Positions 42,501 to 51,500 of a stretch of DNA of 64,000 bases are shown in pieces. Each line of letters starts with the position of its first letter. The first letter of the stretch is position 1. Where the stretch lies: contig NC_081849.1 in the NCBI RefSeq assembly GCF_963259705.1, positions 51,494,093 to 51,558,092 of the forward strand, read 5' to 3'. The notes beneath the pieces are model-generated. The model saw only the letters and a list, made by a program, of their open reading frames with translations, had not been told where the DNA came from and did not search any database. The position numbers were made by a program, and so were the translations under genes. This DNA comes from Myotis daubentonii. Its lineage: Eukaryota; Chordata; Mammalia; Chiroptera; Vespertilionidae.

Positions 42501-45500
42501 ATATTAACACATAGTGAAACAGAGCATTTCAAATCTCATTCAGTACATTACTAAATGAAACTCTCCCTTGAAGGAATTTTATCTTGCAAGTTTGTGGAGA
42601 TTTTGCTCTTCCTAATAAATTCTTCAAGGAAAATTCAGACCTCATAAGAACATAATTGAATAAGCTAAAGTATTATTAAACATTGCCTTGGTTAAATTGA
42701 AGAGACCACCTATCTCTTCATATATATATATATATATGACATCTAGTTGCTAGTTTAAAAAGGGGAAGGATAAACATTTTCAGTGGACTCTTGGAATTTC
42801 TGCTGTTTCTCTATTATATAACACATCAGAGCTCAATAATATATAAATATCAGAGTCCTTTACTCCGCAAAGGAAAACATTTGACTTAAACCATATTTAA
42901 TCAATTCTAAGATGCACATTTTTCCTCATGATAGCATCTCTGAAGTCAGAGAGATCTCAGTCATGATGAAATTGCTATTTTCTGCATTAGCACTTCAACT
43001 TACAGAACGAAATGGAAGAAAACTCCAGAAGCACTACTGCAGCACACAAGAAATGCTGGATCACCAGTGCTTTTGACGGAACAGACACCAGTATTTTATA
43101 GAAAAACTAGTACATCAATGACTCCCAGACAAAAAGTGATTCAGCAGATTTAGACTCTGAATGTAAAGAAATTTTAGAAATAACCAATTTATCTTGCTTA
43201 TATATTTTCATATATGTATGTACAAAAGCAATACAGGATCTAAAAATCTATATCTAAATAAATCTAAAAGGACTCTTTGCATAAGTATAAAATGAAAAAT
43301 CATAATTAAGAAGGCACTATATCATAGTTTAATTACCAGAGTGTTTTCTTATCTTAATGGCACATAAAAATGGTTTATCTGAACACGTATAATTCAGTGA
43401 AATATGGTCTACAAGGTTTGGTTGGCTCCTGTTATTTTATGCAATACTAGAGGCTGGATGCACAAAATTTGAGCAAGGGGTTCAGCCAGCCCTCACAGCC
43501 CTGCCTGCCTCAGCCGGCCCTTGGCTGTGTCCAGAAGATTGTCCGGATAGTTGTTCTGCTGTTCGGTCTAATTAGCATATTAGCTCTTTATTATATAGGA
43601 TTACATGCAAATTTTCTGATGTTAAATAAGCAGTTTATTGAACAAAGTTCAGACGTTCCAAACTTTTTAATGTTAAGAAACACATGTTCAGCACAGGAGT
43701 CCTCAGAAAGCTGATGGTCATCTCTGTGCTAAGTAATTTACTATCCAACCAATATGGGCCAGCTTCCTCTGCCACTGTCAGGAAAAATGAGCTTAAAGTC
43801 AATCAGCAGGCAGCAGGGGGCAACTCTGCACTCTGTCTCTTAGCCAGGAACCAGGAACGCTCTCCCTGACCCTGCCCATTACAGGCACACCTCCCAAAAT
43901 GAAGGACTCCCCCACCCCATACCCCGAGTAGTTGGTGTCAGCGACATGCTTAGAATAAAAAAATTCATATCAAACTAAGCAAAAACTATGTCATTTGGTT
44001 ATCATGAATTTCTAAAATCAATCTCTAAAATCACATTAATTTTTTTTCTCTTATTTTCCAACCTGCAGTGGATACGGTGGCCTGAAAGAAATTAGATGGT
44101 GGCCTAGAAATAGAGTGGCTCTTTTTAAATATAGCTAAGCATTTTATAGCCACACCTATCTCCAAATGTGAATTATAATGCTGATTTGATAATGTGAGCT
44201 TTTGGAGTAATTCAAAGAAAGTGGTTCTTACCTTCTTTTCAAACAAGATGTCCTAGGAGGGAAAAAGAATGAAACATTAACTCAATTCATGGTTCTGCTT
44301 CCAACTTCTCATTAGTCTTAATTATTCCCTATGGGATATGCAATTTCTACAAAGAATAGCAATTCAGCCTTTGTAACCTTGTGAAAGCAATAAACCCTAC
44401 CAACCACCCAAGGAGTACTCTGAGCCACATAACAATAAGAGACATGAAGAGAACTAACATTAAAGCTATTTTGTTATCTAAGACCATCCCATTGCACCCT
44501 ATGCTTATCTTTGATTTCCTTTATCATCTCTATGATCTGGCTGAAAGCTTAATTTGGCTACAAGTTTAATCAGTCATAATGAGAAATTTCTTACTTTTAG
44601 TTACAAAGACTTAGGCAGAATATATAATTGTGTATTTTCTCTTATTTTTCCATCCTTATACATATATGCATTTGTTTGGAAGTATTAAAACAGTAGTTAT
44701 AGGGTTATGACTTCATGAAATATTAATGAGTGAGCCTTAGAAGTCAATCATGTTGAACCTCTCATTTTGTAATGAGGAAACTTGGTCTGCAGCGTTGTGA
44801 CTTGTCCAGGGTCGCACATTTGGGCTGAGCCACCTAAGTTCAGTGTTACGTCACACTTACCCACACAGACACTAGTTAGCCAGAATATTTTTCAAAATTA
44901 CTTTAAATTCCTAATTTTAGAAAAATTAGGGTATTATCTAACAAGTGCACTGAAGGCCATGTCTGAAGTCAAACCCTGGGGGAAAATTAACCTATGTTTA
45001 CAGATAGAATTGTTGCTTTCTTAAGGTAGGTATTATGTATCAAATTAATGCCTTCTGACTGAATCAGAAGGGATAACATACATATGATAAAATAGAAAAC
45101 GAAAGCAAAAGCACTAGAATATTTGTTGCAAAATATTAAAAATGAAGGATGTAATGAGGAAGTTAAAGATATGTCAGAGTTGTACTTTTATGGAGGACTC
45201 CACATCCCTATACTTTTGTTTTTACTTTATTTTTATTTCCATACAAACTAATAGTATAAAGGGAAGACACAGCAAAATGCTTTAAGTGGCTCAACTTAAT
45301 GGAAAGAAAAATTAGGTAGGGCATTAAGTGGCATCAGGGTTTTCATTCTGTTCCCACCATTAGCTATTCATGTGGCCTTGGGCAAGTCATATAAGTCTTC
45401 CAGGTCATTTCCAACATATATAAAATGAGAAAGTTTGACCATTTTATGGTCTTGGAAGCCGTAAATTTCTTTCCACAGATCCATACAAAATTCAGGATTT

Positions 45501-48500
45501 CACCTGTGGACTTCTTTCTCCCCTTTCTCAATCCCTTCTCAACCCAATGATTTTAAAATACTAGCCTGTGTCAATCCAGGCTGAAAGCAGACAATGTCTT
45601 AAAGATGTACCTGTAAGACCCAGCAGGTCATGTGGAGAAATGGGAACTTAGAAACAATTACAGTCTCAGTGTAAAATGGCATTCCCCCTTTCAGGAACTT
45701 TCGACTGTGTCTAGAAAGCTAAAGATGTGCCTGGTTTACCTCTAGGCTGCCCAGGACAAGTCCTTGTTTCCACCTGTTGTCCTGACAACTTTTCTAGACA
45801 TACCCTAGAGAAATTCTTACACATTTAAACATACACTGGTTTTAATAGTGAAAAATTGGAAATAATTAAAATATGCATCATTCGGGGAATGGATTAATAA
45901 ATGAAATACTATTCAGCAGCTAAAATGAATGTCCTGGATCTCCATATTTCAACATAGAAGTTTTTTTCAAAAACATTGAATGAAAATGCAATGTGATCCA
46001 AATTATGAAAATATCTAAAACATGTCATAAGCTTGATTTCCTCTGGGAGAGAGAGAAGGAAAAGAAATACAAGTCAAATTGTAATATTTGAGAACTAGTG
46101 AAATAAATAAAAATTTAAAGTTTTGTCACTTTATAATAAGCAATGTTCTTCTCAATTTTAAACTCATGAATTTAGGTGCTACTGTGCCTGATGTGTAATT
46201 TTACACTTTTCTAGCTCTTCCTTTGAAAATTTAATTTCCGCTGTGCCATATTACTATCTAAAAATGTGTGCTATGAGGATGAAAACCATAACAATACAAC
46301 TAAGTATTTTGGGAACTCATTTGATTTTGTGTTTGTTGGGATTTATATTTCTATGGAAACAAAAGTGGACCCAAAACTGCACAATAGATAGGACTGTTTC
46401 AAACAATTCCAAACAATGGACAAAGCTCCATCCCTAAGGGCACTTATAGTCTTAAGCCCCAGTGACAGAGAACAGATAGCTCAGGGCAAGCAGCGTGGGA
46501 AGGAGATCCTGGATTGGGGGGGTCATGGGGGGGGGCACGGTAACAAGATAGATTCTTGGAATCGGTGGATTTTCTGGATAATTTTGAAGGGAGGAATGCA
46601 AAGGACCAACTCTTTGATGAAATGCTGTTCTATATGTCAAAGTTTATGAGGAAAAAGTCATAAAGACTAGTGTGGGCAATAAGACAAAAGAAGCAGTGAG
46701 GAAGGACATTTTAAAAAGAGTGGACAGAGAAGCCCACAGGGCAGAGCTGGAGGCCTTGGGGCGTAGTGGGAGCTTTCACTGAGGCGGAGTGGTGGGCTGT
46801 GTGGAGAACATGGTTAAAGCCAGAGGGAAGGTCAATTAAGGTCTATCAGTGGTTGGCAAACTGCAGCTCTCGAGCCACATGCGGCTCTTTGGCTCTTTGG
46901 CTCTTCCACAAAATACCGACTTCTGCTCATAGGCCATGAAGTTTCAATAGCACTGTACATGCGCGCCCGCACGTGGTATTTTGTGGAAGAGCCACACTCA
47001 AGGGGCTAAAGAGCCGCATGTGGCTCGAGAGCCGCAGTTTGCCGACCACTGGTCTATGTGGGTACTGTAATTTAAATGAAAAGGGGAAATAGATAAAGGC
47101 CCTCACTAGAGCAAAAGTATTAATGAAGTCAGAGTTTTGTGATGGCATGTATGTGTTAAGGAGAAGGCTAGAATGGAATTGCCAGTTTTGTGAATGACTA
47201 TGGCATCATTGCTATGAGAAGGGGAGAGAGGAAATGTGAGGAAGCTGCAGAAGTTATAACACAACACCAAATAGGACGAAAATAAAGAACTTAGTCGCAA
47301 GGATTACAAACTCTATGACAAGAACTATTTGTGGCTTTAGCAAATGCAAAACTTTAAACAGAGAACAGAAATAAGGCTCTAAAGAGAGGAAGCCTTCAAA
47401 AACTGGGAAATGGACTATAATTAATAAATTAATAAAGCATAGAATTCTAAAAATGACAGAACAATTATCAAGTTGATCTCTTTCTGGTGTGTAAAGAAGG
47501 GATACACTAAACTGGGGGTTTTCTTAATCTTCAGAGAAAGAGACCAATGTGTCACAAGCTTTATTCCCATAAAGACTTTTTGAAAATTTAACATCAAAGA
47601 TGATAGAGTAAATAATTTTTTTTAATCTCCACATCTTTCTTTCTCTTCTAAAGGACCAAGTAATATATCCAGGAGATCGGGTTGAGTCCCTTAGGTTTCG
47701 ATACTGTTATGTAAATCATAATAAAACAGCAATAAAAATAATTTCAATTTAAAAAATCATTGACCTTTCTTGGGTGATTCAGAACTGAAATGTTTTCATG
47801 GGGTTCTTACATGACATTTTCTACTAGATCTGTTAAGAATGTACAATGATTTCCTGAATTTTCTTGGCTCCTGCAAAATCTACTCATAGTGGACACTCAT
47901 GTCCATAAATTCAACTAAAGTCTACTCTGCAATAAAAAGGAATAACGTGCTTATACAAAAACCAACCCAGATGAATTTTTAAATCATTATGCTGGGAATA
48001 AGAAGCCTGCTACCAAAAGGGTACACACTGAATGAGTTTATTTATGTAAACTTCTAGAATGTGTACACTAACCTAGAGTGAGAAGTCAGTGTCAGTAGTA
48101 GCTCAAGGATGAGGGAAGAATATATTGCAAAGATGCATGAGGAAACTTTGGGGGTGCTGGAAATGTCCGATATCCTACTTGTGTTGGTGGTTTCCCGGTT
48201 ATGTACATCTATCGAAACTCATGGCATTGTGTACTTCAAGTAAATGCAGTTTTGTACAGAAATTATACCTAGTTAATTTATTTGTAAAAGTCAACTACAT
48301 AATTATTTCCAAATAAAAAGTTTAAAAATTCAACTAATGATGTAATAGAAATAGATTAGATGAGGAATGTTGCCAATGGTCTGATGAAAAGACAAGTTCT
48401 GCTTCCTAGAAGTGGCAATTGGAAACATTGGAACTTGGTATATCTTTCTTTGAAGAGCCTGATAAGCCCTTCGGATTCTGGAAGTGTTTGGAAAGAGGCC

Positions 48501-51500
48501 TCTCCTTCTAAGAAGTGGCTTGTTCACAGAGCTTCCATCTGAACAAACAGGCTGAAATCCCAGGATGCTCAGGAAGAGCAGAGTCATTAGAAAGCTTGGT
48601 CAAATTTTAGTTTCCCCAGAAACGAGCAAACAGTATCACATGGAGTCTGCTGCCAAGAGCCGTGTGCCTGGTTGGGCAGGAGCTCTTGGTGAGGATGTGT
48701 CTGTTGGAATATGAGCCTCCCCAGCCTTCACATCTGGCCAAACAAGGAGCCTGTCCTGCATCTTCTACAGTCAGCCACAGGCAAGTCATTATCACAACCT
48801 CAGGGCTCTCTCCTGCACGTGCGGGAGCCTTCTGTTTTCCGTTCCCTGGTGAGGACCCCTTAAACTACAGCACAGGAAGGACTAGGCAGTTAGCCAGGCA
48901 CCTGCACAGTCCGCTTCCACACAAAAGAGCAGCTCAGAGTAAGCATTCACCCCAAGCTACTATTTCCCCTCTCACAAGATTTTACAGGGTTAAGCATGCA
49001 GACTCTGGGGTCTTTGCCCGGCCTTACATTTTCAATGATAAAATGATAATAATAGTTTCTACATCACAAGATTGTTGTAAACATTGAATAAGATAAAATA
49101 TGTGAAGTGCTCAGAACAATGCCCAACACAGAGTACTCAAGATATGATAACTATCATTTAGATAAGAAAAACTCAGGGTTTCATGCGGAAAACAGCTGCG
49201 TGAAAAAATGAAGAGTAGTGTTGGGGGAGAAAGAGTGGAGGAAGGGACAAAGGGGAAAAACAATCTCTGAAATGGATCCTCGGGTTTTTTTCCAACCTAC
49301 ACAAAACAGCCATATGAAATGCTCAGTCCCTGAAGGATATATTTGTCTTACAACAAACGAAAGAAAACTAATCTTTTTAAGAAAATCAAATTTTTAACAC
49401 AACAAATCAACCATGTTTTCTCCAGGAGTGTTTTCATTGAGAAATATGGTGAAGAGCGATTTTGTTTTGATTGCTTTGCCTTACGTTCCACCAAGCAGCA
49501 AAGAAAGGTTCTTACACACACTGAGCAACCGACAAAAAAGAAAGCATCAACACAGCCAATCAGATCAATAAAGAGGGACTCATTGATCTGATGGGAGAAA
49601 CTGTTGGCTGACTGCAAGTGGTAGGTGATTTTACATTGGGTGACATTGTTACCACCTAAGAAACAAGGAATTGTTGTTTTTATCATTGGGAGTCTATGAA
49701 CTCTGAGCATAATATGTCAATAGTTGAGACAAAGTATTTCTGCATATGTGGAAAGGGAAAAGATCAACTGAATACAAATATAGCAGACCATAAGTTGACG
49801 TCAAATTGAATATAAGTCAGCAGTGTTCAATGAGCCCAGGATGTATAAACAGGAGCCTGAAGTGTATGATTGGAAACTAATCCTCAAATCCCCAGCATTG
49901 GCTAGCAATAAAGTGAGGAATGCAGCTCCAGAAAATGAGCCTGGTACTTCCCAGTGTATCTGGTGTGAACTATCGGAGAAGTAGAGAGAGACTTTGGAAA
50001 GATTCTTCTTTGCATTTCCAAAGTGGGTTTTTTTTTCTTTCATTTTTTTTTTTTGATCCAGTATCTGTTCTTACAGAATTTATAATTAGAATATTATTAT
50101 TAGAATGAGATGTATGTATGTATGTAAAACCAACCCATGAGATACCTACCAGGCGATCCCGAATTTTATCTACAAGGGCTGGATCACTCAACAGGAGAAT
50201 GGGTTGACTAGGTGAATCCCCAGATATCAAACGCAGTTTGGCTTCATTGACTACAGTAGAAAGTCCAATGGTGATAAATAATATTCCTTCAGCTCTGGCT
50301 TCGTCAGAAATACTTTGAACATCTGGACTCTTTGGATGGTCAATGCCATCAGTCATCAGCAAAGCTACTTTCACACCATCTTTACGTCCTTCTCTCTTAA
50401 GTAGCCTAGTGCCATTGGAGATGGCATAATAAGAGAAAGTACCTTGCCCGATGAAATTCATAGACTTGACCCTCTGCTTAAAAGTCTGTAGATCCTTCCA
50501 AGAAGAAAAAGGTGGGTCGATTTGGACAGAGCTGCTAAACTGAAGAGCTGCCAGTTTGATGTCATATTTCAAGGAGCGCCCCGGGGTCAATTGGAAAAGC
50601 TCGTCACTCAAGCTAGCCACAAAATCTTTCTGTTTGTCAAAGAGAACAATTTTAGAACTTTCAGAGCTGTCCACAATGAAGACAACATCTATGAAGCAAG
50701 TGGAGTCTGAAATAGAATAAATAGGTTAGGCAAAATGCTTGCACCTACTCATGAAACAATTTTACATAAGAAAAGCCCTGAGCTGATATGTTGTGTGTTG
50801 TTTATTTTTGAGTGGAGAGAGAAGTGTAAAAGAGAGGCACCTTATAGATAGGGCTTCAGGTGTAAAGAACCAAATCTCTTTGCAAGTCTATATATTCCTT
50901 TTCTCTTGTAAACTCATGCAAATCAAAAGCCATCATTTTAAAAATACCATATATTCTGAGCATCTACCCAAAGTGAAACCTGCTTAAAATGGGAGGGGGA
51001 AAAGTGCATCATAGTTTACAAATTCAACAAACATTGGGCAAAGTTGTCTATAAGTAAATAATACTCTGCCTTTTTCTCCGGTGTGTTTCATATTAATGAG
51101 GCCCCTTCTTGTTTTTGAGTTTCGGAGTGTTGTTGTTTTTTTAACTTTTTGAGATTAAGAGAGAAAGTAACTATACACCTCACACTGTAGCTACAGGAAG
51201 AAACTTAAAAGCAGGGAATTTAAGACTGAATCTTAGTCGCTCTGACTAGTTAATTTGCCTATGGCCTTGGGTGTGTCACTTAGCCTCTCTGGGCCTCAGT
51301 TCTTTATCCATAAGATGAAAGTGGCATTCTCTCTCATGCCTATTTTATAAGATTACTGTGGAACTTAAACGAGGTAATAAATGTACAAGTGCTTTAAAAA
51401 CTCTGATGTTTATAAGTATGCCCTGTAAGTATGTAAGGTATCTCACTATCATAATATAATCATATCAAAGTAGAAAGTCACATATATGCACATATATATA

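Larger units (their letters stand above)
44253..50149 (-). other. COL28A1 intron, 5.9 kb
   Basis: Contains MIR and L1 fragments and a young hAT (46847-47051), listed separately. In 46100-46840, 47060-47870 and 48340-48970 I see nothing I can name. A 141-codon plus-strand open frame (48662-49087) runs into a MIR and is not convincing. Confidence 0.85.

Noticed and set aside
48662..49087. 141-codon plus-strand open frame
   Set aside because: No recognisable domain, ends inside a MIR, no splice or promoter context, and lies antisense in a COL28A1 intron.
49348..49710. 120-codon minus-strand open frame
   Set aside because: No recognisable domain and low-complexity ends. Same strand as COL28A1 but no usable splice pair that keeps the known exon joins.
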